From Myoxocephalus aenaeus (Eukaryota > Chordata > Actinopteri > Perciformes > Cottidae), in the NCBI GenBank assembly GCA_038501785.1, contig JBAMJR010000243.1, positions 496,001-560,000 of the forward strand: a DNA stretch of 64,000 bases, given 5' to 3'. The notes beneath the pieces are model-generated. The model was not told the DNA's origin and made no database searches. It worked only from the letters and a program-made list of their open reading frames with translations. The position numbers and the translations under genes are program-made. Positions 1-14,400 of this stretch are shown here, piece after piece (position 1 is the stretch's first letter; each line of letters starts with the position of its first letter).

Positions 1-559
1 TGTTTGTTTATCGACACCTAAGATGTGATGGGAATACAAATAAATTACAGTTGTTGAAATGCATTGCTGGCATTTTGTCCGTGTTGGGTTCTGCTTGTTC
101 TCCTCCATCCTTCTCGATTGGAGCTCATGGACAGTAATCATGGCCTTCACCCCATCACAGGCCTCTGCTGCACAACAGACACAAGGCCGCCAACCTTAAC
201 CTCACCTGACAGTGCTTTCAACAAGTGGTAGTGGTGTTCAAAGCTGTCCCTGCTGTATAACACCCCTTTTAAAATCATTGGCTTTAACGTCACCAGCCCA
301 CTGAGTGTTCTCTCAGTGGGGGCTGTAGTGGAGTGGTGCTTTTCCAGATGACTGTTCGGACACAAACAAGGCACTTCTTTTATGTGATCTTGTGATGTCT
401 GCCGTGCAAAATAAGGTGAATGAGGCAGTGTAACATGAACCAATGACGACAGATGTTACCAAACCATATCATGTGAGGGGTCATCAGACAGCTGATACGA
501 CAGATCTTTACTTAATTTCATACGGCAAGATCAGTGAGGAGAACCTTCATTTGACTGAC
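1..559. other. MAN1B1 intron 12 (partial), no recognised feature
   Basis: No reading frame here resembles the missing last MAN1B1 exon on the minus strand, and no known repeat was recognised. It is therefore treated as intron sequence continuing past the left edge. Confidence 0.6.
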
Positions 560-691
560 CTTGGTGTACTTGTTAAAGTTTTGGAGAATCTCACAGCCCC
601 AGTCCTGGTACTTGTGGTCATTGGTGAACCTGTACAGGTAGAAGAGACTCTCCACTGTCTCCGGTCGTAGGAGGTTGTGTCTGTCTGCGAG
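560..691 (-). CDS. man1b1: MAN1B1 coding exon 12 (catalytic Glu region)
   Basis: Forty-four codons, phase 0, acceptor TGATAG and donor GTCAGT. Encodes ADRHNLLRPETVESLFYLYR followed by FTNDHKYQDWGCEILQNFNK. RPETVESLFYLYR should carry the residue equivalent to human E599. One more coding exon is expected beyond this one. Confidence 0.95.
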
Positions 692-3600
692 CTATCATCA
701 CAGTGAACACAAGAAGGGACACACACAGTCATTTAAGAACCACCTTCGCAGAATTGTTTACCGTCACATTAAGCAGATTTTCTGCATTTCTACTGTAGCA
801 CACTTCCCCTAACCTCCTCACATTTATTTTCTTCTACAGACATCGAGGCAATGCCCCACAAGATTCCGACTGTTTGCAAAAGACAGTAATGCAGAAGAGG
901 ACACGGTCTGTATCCACACCGTCTCTCCATACCTTTACGTCGATGTCTCTGGTGCTGCCCTGATACATGTTGAAGTGGACAATCTCTGGACTGAGGCCTG
1001 TCTCCATCTGGATGTACATCTGGTAGCAGGTCTCCATCAGCTGTTTGGCCAGATCCATGTGATCAGCAGGCAGGCCGTTGTGGGCACCGAGAGCTAGAGT
1101 GCCCGGCAGAAAACACACTAGATGGTCCTAAAAAAACACAGTGACCAAAAGTTACCAGACAGCTAGATACAGTCCACTATAGTCTGTTTCTGCTGAGTGA
1201 AGCCAACGCTGACCTCTGCCGGTCTCTGCGCACGCAGTGAGAGTTTGGCATCCTCGTGTTTTTTGTTTTGAATGTTTGAGTGTCGTTATGATTGAGTACT
1301 CCTAGTGCTGCTACTCTAATCTACAATGGATCTTCTATATCCTGCCGCTTTGTGGATCTTGTTATATCTACCGTTTGCCTGCGTCGTCAACGGGGAAAGT
1401 ACACCAGAGATGTTCTGCTGCAACTGAACTTTGCGAGTTTAGCTTGTGTGACAGATGTCACATTACCGGACTTAATTCTGAGAGATTCTCATGAAACCTG
1501 TGGTGCAACGAAGGAGAAGACGAGGAGGTGTTAAACTACACCTGAGGAAACAGCGGCTCGGAGTTCCAGGGAAATGTTGGTTTTCAGAAGGACTTCAGAG
1601 ACTGCTGCGTCATGGCCTTCACCGAGACATGGCACAGCTACGGGAACAATTTGGGCTTAAGTGTCAAGGACACATTGACATGTTCTAACAGAGACAGGGT
1701 TCGAACCGCCGATCCTCTGATTGAAGGACGATACTGCGCCACAGTCGCCCAGTGTCTGTATTCAACTTTCTTGATGTTGTCCGACAGCTTTTGTTTTGAT
1801 GACTCCGCTCATTGTCCATCACCTTGTGACCAGTCATCTGATACAGGCTCACTGGATCACGACTTATACAGACAGCTCGTTACGCCTACCTGTGGTTTCA
1901 ATGTCTTTGTCCTGCTTTGGTATTGATTTTACTTTTTGTGTTTGTGGTGAAGGAGGTTGTGTTCATGATGTCATATTGAATGGTGATGCGACTGTTATGC
2001 CGTTTGTAGGCTATAGATGAATATGTTCGAATATACATTTGGCACCACCCTCCATCCCAGAACAGCACACTAGTTAGCCTTTAACTTTCCTTTTTTGACA
2101 CTTAAGACAAACATTACAGTCTTTCAACAAGACAGTTCTGCTGACTGTTCACACAAATTGGCCCGAGACTGGAACAGACTTGGACCAACAGGAAGGAGTG
2201 TTCAAATTCATTTGCATTTGACAGGGTAAAAGAAAATTCAGTTATAAGATTACAGAGCAGCAGGACAAACTTGATTACTGACCATTTTAGGGCTGAACTG
2301 TCCATGTGAGATCTCTCCAACAAAGGTGAGGCCATTAGGCGAAGACTTCTGCAACAGGTTCTTCTTTACACCCTCTATTGCCTGCAGATAGTCCTCCAAG
2401 AGTCTAAAAACACACAGACACGGAATGACACGGAATAAACACGCGTTTAGAACGCAACTAAATAATACCCAGGAAGTATGAATGGTTGAGTTTCAAGCTG
2501 AAAGTATGTATGATAAGACTTGAAAATGCATGAAAAGATGTGGGAATTTGGAATTCTAAATTTTATTTAAATTTCCAAATATATTTTTATTTTATGTACC
2601 TGAATATATCTTGATGAATTCTGGACTGATTCAGTAGATCACAGCCTTCACACTAATCCATCCACCTTCATAACATTGTTTAACTGTACATTAACAACCA
2701 AAAACCAAAAAGGAACAACTAAAATAACATCTTTTATCAAAGGAATCACTTTATATAGGTCATTTCTAGGTGTGTAACTTTAATTTAAGACAGACCGGTC
2801 CAGTAATCTATACATGCTCCCTGGTGTAGAGCACTGCAGTAGTGCCCGTCCCTTGCAATCTTTAGCAAGCATCCGTGGGGCTGAACACGTCGTCTTTATT
2901 ATCGACAAATTCTAACAAGCCTGAACACGGCAGACTGTGTGCAGAACGCATCCTCAACCAGAGTACTACATGGAGAAGAATGTATATCTAGATTCCCCAG
3001 GGCTCCAGATGTATAGAAGAACATAGGTTGTGAATTCATCCAGAAATCACACCCAAACAGTTTCCTATGCAATATACAATAAAGATTGTTTATCCCAGAA
3101 CAGATATGAAGCAGATTATTGTTCTAGTAATATTTATTGCCTGAAGCTTGTACATTATCAAATCCTCCGTTGACTGCCATTTTGAATCCAATGTACATGC
3201 CAACAAATATAGGTCAAAAAAACAGTAGTGATTTAAAAAAAGAAAAAGAAGAAAAAAAGAAATTCCAACAGATGACTCAGACATTCAAAGCTGCTTAATC
3301 TAAATATATGCCCTAGAGTGCTTATGAGTGTCTGGAGGGGATTGATGTTCCACTTTTGTACTCTTACTGTCAAAGTAACCAAATGCTGCCAGTGCTGAAA
3401 GACAAGAATACAGTTATATCTCTACATAAGACACTTGGTGATAGTGTATTTTATATGAAGTCTAATACTGGTCCATTTGAAATTAAACAAATCTAGTAGG
3501 GATGCACCTGTCCTCCACTCAGCCTTCACACCTCTTGAAAACCCCTTCCTCAGAATGTTGTATGCGGATTTCAGCTCAGTATTCGACACAATCTCCCCCA

Positions 3601-6287
3601 CAATACCGATTGGTAAACCTAGACCCCTAGAGTTTAGTACCAGAATGCGGTTCGTGATGAAGTCCTAACATCTAGTTGCAGGCAGGTCGGTTTAGCAGCC
3701 ACACCTTCTTTACTCCATTGTTGAGCACTGGAGCGCCCCAGGGCTGTGTGCTCAGACCCTTCCTGTTTATGCTCTACAGCCATGACCCCACACATGAAGA
3801 GAGCTCTGTTGTGAAGTTTGCAGAAGACACTAAAGTCATCTGCCATATTACAAACAACGATGAGACTTAATATAGAGAGGAAATCAACAGCCTTCAGAGT
3901 GGAGCTCAGAGAGCAACCTGCTGCTCAACGTCAGTAAAACCAAGGAGCTGATTGGTGATTTTTGAGAAAAGGAGGCGAAGACACACACCTGGTCTACATC
4001 AATGGAGCGGAGATGGAGCAAGTTAACAGCTTTAAGTTCCTGAGAATCAGCATCACAAACAACTGACATGGTCCTCACATCTCCATCCGGGAGAAGAAAG
4101 CTCATAAACAGCCGTTTCATAAAGGGACATTAGACGAAGAACCCACTTGTTCAGTGCTTGTGCATGTACATTTATGTATCTGGACATAAGACAACCAGTC
4201 AGGATTTTGTGGCCAGTCTAGGTCATAAAAAATGTGATTCAACAAAAGATTCAGATTTGACTCCTTTTGCCCATGCAGGCTCCTGAGAAAATATTGCATT
4301 GAGAATTCCCTTTGAAAGGTACATCATATTTTTCAGACTGGGCTTTTTCGACAAAGGGGCTAAAAAGCCAGGCGCTATAACGGAATGTTTCAGACCGTGG
4401 GTATTCATATCACAGACATCCAAATGTAAAGTGCTTTTTTAACATTAAGGAATATTCTAGTAGAAACCCAAAATACAAAGATGAACCTGAAACTGAGCAA
4501 GATACATCCCATTTGAGGAAACTTAAGAATTCAAAATTCCCATGCCAAGTTCTTGTTAACTTTTAAAAGAGGAGCAATAGAACGCATCCTGACTGGAAAC
4601 ATTACAAACTGGAATGGGATGTGCATTGTTGAGGATTGGGTTATGTAAAATGCGAGTTCTTTCCTTTTCTGAGTTCTTTTCATCTTCATAATTCTTTAAT
4701 AGGCATTAAACTATAAATGCTTTGAGTAAAACATCACGCTGCATTAAACTATAAATGCTTTGAGTAAAATATCACGCTGCATTAAACTATACATGTTTTG
4801 AGTAAAATATCACGCTGCATTAAACTATAAATGCTTTGAGAAAATATCACGCTGCATTAATACGCTGTAGTATACATTTCTGTTTTTATATGATATTTAT
4901 ACATGACAAAGAAATACGGAAGAGACGAGTCTAAATATGGTCATAGCAGATGGTATCCGGCTGCTTTGCAGCTGTAACCGCAAACACGCTTTTGAGCACA
5001 TTGTGACCATAGTTACCTGCTACTGAGGAAACCACCATGTCTCAAAAGACACACAACCTGTCTGGCACGTGCCTATAAATACCGTGACAACTGCGTACTC
5101 CGGCAGTTCCTCTTGGGCTCTGTGCCTGAGATGGAACCACTCTATTTAAGAATAGAGACTTTCTTACATTGTGATACTTGTAACTGCTTCTAAGTGCTCC
5201 AAGACAAAAAAGAAGCGGTTATTGAATTACAAATGTAACTTTTTACACTTGTAGCTTTTTAGACATATAATACTGGTGAACTGACTCTTAGCTACTGAGG
5301 GGAATAAACAAACCCCAAAGTAAAGAAAAAGACTCAGTTATGGTACTGTGTGTATAATAACTCTTGTTGAAATAAAATATATATATTTTAAAATAAGAGT
5401 GTAGATCTCTACTCAATGGGGACTCCCGTTTAATGGAATAAGATAACTTCCAGGTTTTTCGAGACACGAAGGTAACACCGGGCCGAGGCCATTGACCAGG
5501 GAACACAATCCAGCACGATTCTGCCTCGTTTCCAGATCCAGACAAATGTAAGTAATCGTTTGGGTTGCACTGTGTGTAAAACGGTTCATCTTCCTTTCCT
5601 GTTAGAGGAAACAGTTTGGTGTATCACCATGGCTCAATGAAATAGCTAGGCCACGGAGAAAAAAACGAACGAATGGGGTTTTTAACATCCGTCATTGTCT
5701 CTAAAATTGTAATCAAAAGCAAACTGAGAGGAAAACCTCAGGGTTCTAAAACGTGCCCTCCTCACACGGCTGGCGTAAGGAGTAGGAGCTCCCCCTAAAG
5801 CCTAATTCATGCTTCTCCGCCAGGGCTACGCCGTAGCTTACGCGTCGACGCAGACCCCTACGTCGTAGCCTGACGCGCACCTCCAAAAAATCCTAACTAC
5901 GCGTCGCGTTGACGCGGACCGCAACGCTGTGATTGGTCCGCTCAGAACGTAATTTCCGGTTGCTCTTTCCGTTTTGTCTTCCTACACCGCCATTTTTAAA
6001 AGTTATTGTAGACCGATAGTCACAATGGACAAAACTGAAGAACGAATCATCGAGGAAGTGAGGAAATACGACCACTTGTATAACTTTTCTTCAAGCGACT
6101 ACAAGGACAGCCAAAGGACATTAAATTCATGGCGAGAAATCGCGCAAAACACGGGGCTGGAGGCCGTGGAGTGCACGAAAAGGCGGAAGAACCTCCGGGA
6201 CAAATATGTCCGTCTGCGAAAAAAACTCGATCCAGGCGATCCAGGCGGCCAAAACGTGCCTGCATTTTACCGACTTTAGCGACTCAA

Positions 6288-6319
<32 letters not shown>

Positions 6320-9300
6320 TTATTGTTTTAGTGCACTTGTACATAAGAATAAAGCACACAAGTTTGTTTTCAAAAAGTTGTTTTGATATTTATTTTCAAC
6401 ACCATGCATAACCTTACCACCCATCACTTCTCCAATATACTTGGCCCGCTGACATTCGAAAGTATCGAAAGTGCATCTGTTCATCCAGGTCCCTCAGAGG
6501 GTGAACCAGTGTTGTAAATTCACCCGTTTCCAGCCTCGGTTTGGTTTAGTGGTCGTACAGACCACCTCCGCAAACGTCTTCTCTGTCGCATGCGCTTCAA
6601 CTCTTGCAATATAAGCATTTGCTCTTCAATATTGATGAGTGCCATTGTTTACTGTGACCGGAAGAAAAAGCAAGGGTTCAGCTATAACCCCCTGGCGGCA
6701 TGGCGGTTAATTGCAAAGCAACGCAGACCCTCGACGCAGAACTATGAATGCTCAACGACTGCGTCAGGTCGACTGCGTAGGTGCGCCGTCGACCTGACGG
6801 AGAAGCATGAATTAGGCTTAAGCCCTGACCAGGTCAGGACCGAGCCCGTTACAGCATAGTCCAGGACTGGAGGGCTCTACAGATTTTGAATAAAACTGCC
6901 CAGAACATCATTGGCATCCATCTACTGAGGATCAGTAATATTGCAACCCTATAGCAGCTTCTTTCCTCAGGCTGTGAGGCGTCACATTCCGTCATCACTA
7001 ATTGGACTAATGACACACAACCATACTTCAAAAGAGACACCCTGAGCAGTGATATCTAGTTGGACCTGTCTTTCTCTGTGAGCAGCATCTGAACCAGTAT
7101 TTAAAAGAAGGAAAGAAACAACATGGAAGCAATTTGTAAAATTGTATGGGCTGATGGCGTAACGGACAGCATCCCGATGAAGCCGTTTACTTCACCCTGG
7201 GGCTCACAAAAATCGCTAGTACCACCACTACATGACAAGATGGAGAAAACAAAACAAAAAAAGTTCTTAAGATGAAGCTAAATAACTACTATCTGCTTGT
7301 AAGTCGCATATTTCATTTCCCAAGGCATGCAGCCACATTTCAGCTTTAATATTTTGCCATTTATTTTGCAATTTTTGCAAATTTTTTAAATGTACAGTTC
7401 CTCATTTAACTCGTCAAACAAGAAATAAGACTTCACGCTTCGGGCATTTCAAGGCCCTTTGAAGTATTACCTTTCAAATGGTGACATACATTCATGTGAA
7501 CACAGAGTTTCTTAAGTCTGACTCACTGGTTCTCCGTCTTGCCTCCCTGGATCCACTGCTTCAGCAGGTATTCATAGTAGCTGTCTGCTCTGGCTCCCAG
7601 TGTGTAGATGCCTTGGTGGGTGAACTGTCCGTTGTTTGTGTTGATGAACATGGGCACGAGACCATCCAGCTTGCCGTCCAGCGCGTGGACCTGTTTCATA
7701 ACCTCAGCAACCGCAGCCTAGAAAACCAAGGTCAAAGGTCAGATGAATTAAACCAAGGGGATTTTTATGACATTTATTAAGTGACTCAAAATAACTTCAC
7801 CTGTAGGTTTGGGCGGTATCAATGCATTACATTATACCAGGGGATTTAATATAGAACAACAAAACGCAACACATTGTCCTCTTCAATTGCTTTCTATTTA
7901 TTATTTATTTCCATCATATTGTCGGCTTATGTGCAAAGATATATTTATGGAACTTGATTGGTCCACGTGAGTCTACTAACCTATTTAAGATGTGCTCTCC
8001 AATCTTTAAAAGTAATCTGATGATGGTCTACTGACCAAAAACGTCAATTAATAAAAAGCAAGTGAAGAAGACTGTGCAGGAGTTTTATTTATTTTTAACG
8101 ATATCGTCGACCAAATGTTGTAGCACAAATGAACAGAAAATGTAATAACAGCGTCTGCCGTTTAACAACAGCGATTATACACAACATAAACTAGATACAT
8201 CGGGTACTCACAGTACCGTTAAACAGTTAGTCAACAGTTTAACTAACTGTCTTTCGAGTGTATTGAAAGCCCAGCTCCATGTCGCCAACTTAAAAATGTT
8301 GTATTTTTAAAGATGTTTTTCAGGCTTTGAAGTATGAAAACACATCTATTCCTTCTCCCTTATTGAGACATTCTGGATCTGGCCTCATTTCACCCACCAC
8401 CGCTGTTTGTGCTAGGTTGAGCGTACTGCTCAACTATCAGAATGGTTAGAGTTGTTAGCATCTTTATTTGTTTATCTTGGGCGACTGTGACTCTGTGGTA
8501 GAGCAGGGTTGTCCTTCAATCAGAGGAGGATCAGCGGTTCGATCCCCGCCTCCGCTAGTCCATGTGTCCTTGGGCTCTGCATGCAAATCAACCCCAGCCA
8601 CTCATGCTCACATGTTCTGGTCATGCAGCAAAATCACTGGAATACTGGCTTAGAATCTTTTCATTAAAGTTACTGTGAGCAACTTTAAACTGGTTACAGG
8701 TCTTATTCTAATACTGATGACTCTTATGCAACATACAAATGAGACAATCAGTGAGAAGATTGTCTGATTATTCTGGTGAAATCAGATGAAATCATGCATA
8801 TTTCAGCAGAGACCAGTTCACCGTGGACCGCTGTTGCATGCGACCTGCAGTCATAATGCTCTCCAGTGGTTACTCAAAAAGTAAAAGCGATAGACGATGT
8901 GGAGAGAGGCGAGGAGGGGGGGGTCTGACTGGAGGGCGTGAACCATTTTTCTATTTCATGACAGACTAGTCTCAAACAGTTGACTCTATCTTTGAATTGG
9001 CTTTACAAAGACTACAGGTTTACATGGATCGTGGTTTTATCAGGACCCTGGTCCTGTCCGACACCTCCTGCTATTATCATTCATATTATTAGTATTGTCA
9101 AAACCATTACAGTTTTTATTATCATTATTCTAATATATCCACTGTTGCGGTTGTTTTTGGTAGTTGTAACTTTTTCATCATGCCTACTACTCTCATATGA
9201 ATAATTTCTGTCATATGCATTGAAGCTGCTGTAACTCTGTTATGTCGTTCATTGTGTACACATGACATAGATGTCATGTGTACATGACATCTATGGCTTC

Positions 9301-11389
9301 TGTCCATCCTGATAGAGATCCTCCTCTGTTGCTCTCCAGAAGGTTTCTTCCCTTTTTTCTCCCTGTTAAAGGTTTTTTTTGGGAGAGTTTTTACTGAACT
9401 GATGTGAGGTCCTGGGAGTATATACAGTATTTGGGGCTATACTAAATACATTTCATTTCCACATTTCACATCCATGCTCCCTGGTGGCTATTTTTGGTGT
9501 CTCATCTCCTTTCAGACACATACTGACACTAAGTTAGGTTAGTAAAATGACAAATGGAAAGCTGAGCACCTCTTTCTGGGCAGAACCTGGATGAACTTGT
9601 TTTATGTCACGGTCACTTACCTGGTACTGTGGCTCCTGTGTGAGGCGGCTGAGCTCTCTGAACTCCAGCTGGATGCTCGTTACCTCGGCCACAGTGCTAT
9701 CTGAGGTCCAACGAGGAGGGTGGGCTGTGCCTCTCCCAATGTTCACATCAGAGTAGGGGATCTTGGACGGAGTGTTGAAAGCTGGCATCAACCTGGAGCC
9801 AATGTCCTTCTATAGAGAAAGAATGCAGATTACATGCAGGCATTTGCAGCTAAAAGGCAATGAATAATCATAAATGAAAGTGTACCATGACGGACTTAAA
9901 TATATTAATAAATTGACCTTTAAATTAGTTTTTTAAAACATTATAGTGGTGCAAATCTTTGCCATGTGTACGTAGTTTGTTGAAGTGAATGTTCGTAATA
10001 AAAAGACAGTAATGGCAAACCAATATCGGTTTAATGTTAAAAAAAGATGCTAAATGTAGCATTTCTGCAGATGAAACCATTAGTCAATTAACAGAAGATG
10101 AATCTGCAAAAATTCCAATAAAAGTGTTAAAATATTTTTCCCAATCACAAACGCCTAAATCATTTTCATGTTCCATCTTATCAAATGTCAAGATTCAGTG
10201 TCATATATATGATGCGACTTACTACCTTTGGGTTTCTGACCCAATACGGACGAAACAAAAAGAATCTGAAGACGTCGCCTGAGAATTTCATAACCAACGA
10301 ACTAAATATATGGCAGATTAATTGATAATTAAAATAAGCATTTGTTGCAGTATTTATTTCTACATAAAAAAAAAAAAAAAAAAATCTTCACATTGTTAGA
10401 AAAGAGGTAAACAAATGAGACCATTTCACACTACATTTAACTTTGTATGCTCCCCAGTCCAATTTGGAGGCTAATATGCTAGAACGCCTTGAAAGCACAA
10501 CAGGAGATTAGTTACAGTTTGTTGTTTTCAGAGTTTTTAACAATGGTATTGATGGGAGTAAAATGCTCATATAACAGTTGCCTTTCATCACTTGAATCCA
10601 CATCAGCAGAGTCACAAACAGGTATTGGAAGCTGGGTTAGAAAGCAACTGGGTTTATATTCATTATCATTCCACTATATTGTTATCATTATTATTCTACT
10701 ATATCCACTGTTGTTATTTTTGGTAGTTGTAACTTTTTAATCATGCCTACTACTTTCATTATATGAATCATTTCTTTCATATACATGTAATGTGCTGTAA
10801 CTCTGTTATGTTGTTCATTCTGGTCACATGACATTTATTGCTTCTGTCCATCCTGATAGGATCCTCCTCTGTTGCTCTCCTGAAGCTTTCTTCCCTTTTT
10901 CTCCCCGTGAAAGTTGTTTGGGGGTGTTTGGTGATGACACACAAGCTTCAAAGCTGTCGTTTCTCACTAAAGGCAAAGTTCCATTCTTCGTTTCACAACT
11001 TTGATTTGAATGTAGACCGTTTGTTTTCTATTCGACAGCCTGGGTAACAGCTACAGGTGGATGGTGAGGACTCAGAGGATCGAGATGCTCACAACACAGG
11101 TTAAACATTTGTGAGGTGTACATCTGTGTCTGCACACTGAGGGTGCTGCTATCTGCATTATTCAGTGTACTTAAGATATGCTTGCAGTTGAGAAACGAGT
11201 GCATGTGTTGACTCACAGCTTTGTCCAGGAACAGGGTGTCTCCAGTCAGATGGTAGGTACTCAGTAGGCCTCCAAGAATGCGGATGGTGCTTTCAAATAG
11301 GTTGACATCTACACTCTTGTTAAATGTGAGCTCTGTGGCCACCCATGACTTTGCTTCTTCAAATTCTGAAAAATACAAAATAAATACAG

Positions 11390-11458
<69 letters not shown>

Positions 11459-14400
11459 TTTATTTTGCTCCCTGGGAAACTAAAACTCATGATATTCCAA
11501 CTGTCTCTTTCAATCAAATATGTTACTTAGCACACAATTACATCGTTTTTAAAGGATATAACACAGAAATTATTCTGTGTTATATCCTTAAAAACTATCA
11601 TTAAACATTGTAATTGATTGAGGCTTGATAATGGATAGCAGAGGCGCTAGCACGAAAACATTTGAGAACCACTGTTTTACAGCAATGAGCAGTCAGGAGG
11701 TAAAAGGTAAAAGTTGGAGGCACAAAGATCAGTCTACCTTTTTTTAGCCCCATGATCCACATGGTATCCAGGGCATCGATTAGCGTCAAACCCAGGCCGA
11801 ACCACTCATTGTAGGACTTGGAGAGGGGCCTCAGCTCATCATGGCCCCAAGCAAAGTCTTTATAACCCTTCCATGAATGTAGGAAAGCTTCCTGCACCAA
11901 TTCCAGGCAGCTAGCTTTTGGAACACAATACACACAAGATGTGACTCAGACACACTAAAATGTTATAATCATATTTTAAAGTGGATATTCGAATTAATGA
12001 TCACACTCAAACACAGTCATGCGTTCTAAGAACTATGCTAGAATTGTTTTAATTTAGTTAAACACAGAAAGTTGTAAATAAAACAGCACATACCTGACTT
12101 GTTTGATAATTGTCCTGTTGGGTTGGCCGGTGAATTCTCCTTATTTTCTACATCCCTGGTGCCTTCTGTGGCCTGGTCAGTGTCGATCACTGCCCCACGC
12201 CAGCTGAAAGTCACCCAGGATTAAGAAATAACACAAAAAAGTAAACAAAAATAACTTTAGTTGAGTCAGGTGATCACACTGCAAGTCTCACCTGATAACT
12301 CCCTCCTGCTCTTTTTTCTTGCCGTCAGCTGCCTTGTCCTCAACCACTGTGTCTGAAGCGTTTCCCTTCTTCTGAAGACGATTCTGAAGAAAGGGTACGC
12401 CTCTCTTCTTGGATAATTTCCTCTGTGACAAATGGGCAACATAAAAAAACCTTTTTAAACAATTAAATGAATGATGCTTCAAGCAATCGGTCACTAATCC
12501 TTATTGGCCGATATTCGCTCCAACAGTTTGATTGGTGGTCTCCCTAATAATGCTAGCTGGCTAACACCTCCTGTTGAGTTGGGTTTCCCCTTTCATCAAG
12601 CAATCAATAGGGCAAGAAGTCACTCACTTTAAAAAAGATTAAATAAAAAGTAGAAACAGTAAGAAAGTAGTCAGTTTGAACTGTTTTAATGTCTTGCCTT
12701 CTACCCGACAGCCAGCGCTGATGGAAAACCCTGTTCATAGTTACTTTTAGAATATGGGGTAGTGTAGGTACTTCAGCCTTTTGTGGTCGAAATGAGTATT
12801 ACAACATAAAAATGATTCTGACAAAACTTTCATTTCCCCTGACAACTTTCTTTCTCCGCTTGTTTTTCCAGATGAAAAAATTAATAGATAAATAAGGAAT
12901 TTAGAAAGATTATTTTGGCAAGACGTTTTACCTGCTCTTAAGTTTTAACACAGTTAAGAAAACAATTTAGACCAAAACATTTTTTTAAATAGATCACCTG
13001 GGAAAGCGGGCACCCTATGAACCAAGGCTGATTTCCTACTTGTGACGTTTTGCTGGTGTCGTGCCCTCTCCCTCCCTTTCTAGTCTATCTATTCTATCTA
13101 TCGAAGAAAGGGGAAATAAAGACCCCAAAACAGAAAAGAAGATTGATCAAATTATTTGTGTTCTCACTTCCCTCTCGGATCTTTCGTTTCAAAAACTTAT
13201 ATTAAAAAAATATTTAAAAAAAAAAAACAGAAAAGGAGAATGTTCCACACTTGGTGCTACACTCCCTTTTATAAACCATGTGCTACCCTTTAAAGAAAAC
13301 AAGCAGAGGAATATAAACCTGGGAGGTTTGTTCTGGTAGTGGTGGCTGGCCTTGTTTGACAGGCTCAGGCAACATATGAGGAATGACGGTCATCAGGACG
13401 CTGTTACTGTCTTGGACTCCATCTGAACGGCCTCAAAACAGACAAAAACATTGAGTATCAAATTATTACAGTGGCGCAGTAACATAGTTCAAGGGGCGCA
13501 GGTTGGCCTAATGATTACGATCAGAACCCCACAAAGTGATGAATGGTCAATATGCACCTTTAACAAAGACTATTCTATTCTGTTAGCATTTAACAACTCA
13601 ACTACTAAGTGGCTCTGACAGCATGCCAGTGGATGACAGATCATTCTTCTAAGCTTTCTACTGCAAACCAAGTCTACCAATGGGTACAAATAAAGTAACC
13701 AAACCAGTTTTGGGATGTCAGGGATATTATCTTTTTATTAGGGATATTATTATTATTTAAATTTGTTTTATTATATAGCGACTTTGCTGTTGTAAACATT
13801 ACTGTTGCTGCTCTAAAAATAATATCCAATTCAACCGTGCTCTGAATTTATTTAAATAGATATAAAAAAAAAAATTTAGTAATGAAAAATAAATTATAAA
13901 ATATGGATAAAGAAGCAGTATGGAGGTGGAACGATACCCATCCCTAACAATGGGAAATGTTTAATGTGTAGGAGCCTTACCTCGGAGGTGCTCAGTCACA
14001 GCAGGATAGGAAGCAATTCCACAGATAAACAGGATGACGAGGATAAGGCTCCGCTGCAGCCTGGACAGCTGCTTCCATTTCTATAGACACACAGAAGAGA
14101 GGAAGATGGAGAATACCTTCTATACAGCTCCTGCATAATTTATATTGTTAAAAATGAGCAGACTTATTCTAGCCCAAACAAGGTCTCATCACTCAAATTG
14201 AATGAATTTGAGGTATAATGCTGCTTTTAAGTTTTGAACAGAACATTAAATGAAGAGCTCCTGTAGTGTTTTGATCATGTGAGGTACAGCACACCTAAGA
14301 ACTGAATTATTTTGGGCTTTCTAATAACATACCTTGATCCTCATGAAGCCAGTGACAGCTAAACACTATGCTCTGTTGATGTACCACTGTTTACTGGGAC

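Larger units (their letters stand above)
5799..6818 (+). mobile_element. Harbinger-like DNA transposon carrying a MADF frame (non-autonomous)
   Basis: The left end AGCCTAATTCATGCTTCTCC is the exact inverse of the right end GGAGAAGCATGAATTAGGCT. Flanking TAA triplets at 5796-5798 and 6819-6821 look like the 3-bp target duplication typical of PIF/Harbinger. The 1020-bp body has CG-rich subterminal arms (repeated CTACGCCGTAG/GTCGAC-type motifs) and one MADF-type reading frame, but no DDE transposase. It should need a transposase from elsewhere. A 504-bp relative lies at 54965-55468. Confidence 0.85.

Noticed and set aside
147..443. Last MAN1B1 exon or another gene at the left edge
   Set aside because: The 98-codon frame has no GH47 motif such as the ESFFLGETLKY block, and no suitable splice acceptor.
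4703..4860. CRISPR-like repeats
   Set aside because: Units are contiguous with no unique spacers, in a vertebrate genome.
8484..8560. Possible tRNA gene
   Set aside because: Only box A/B-like parts are kept, the cloverleaf arms do not pair, and the sequence continues into a SINE body shared by other copies.
11915..11933. ATG of the frame MYCVPKAS as a MAN1B1 start
   Set aside because: It lies in the intron; phase and the conserved upstream exons show that exon 6 begins at 11914.
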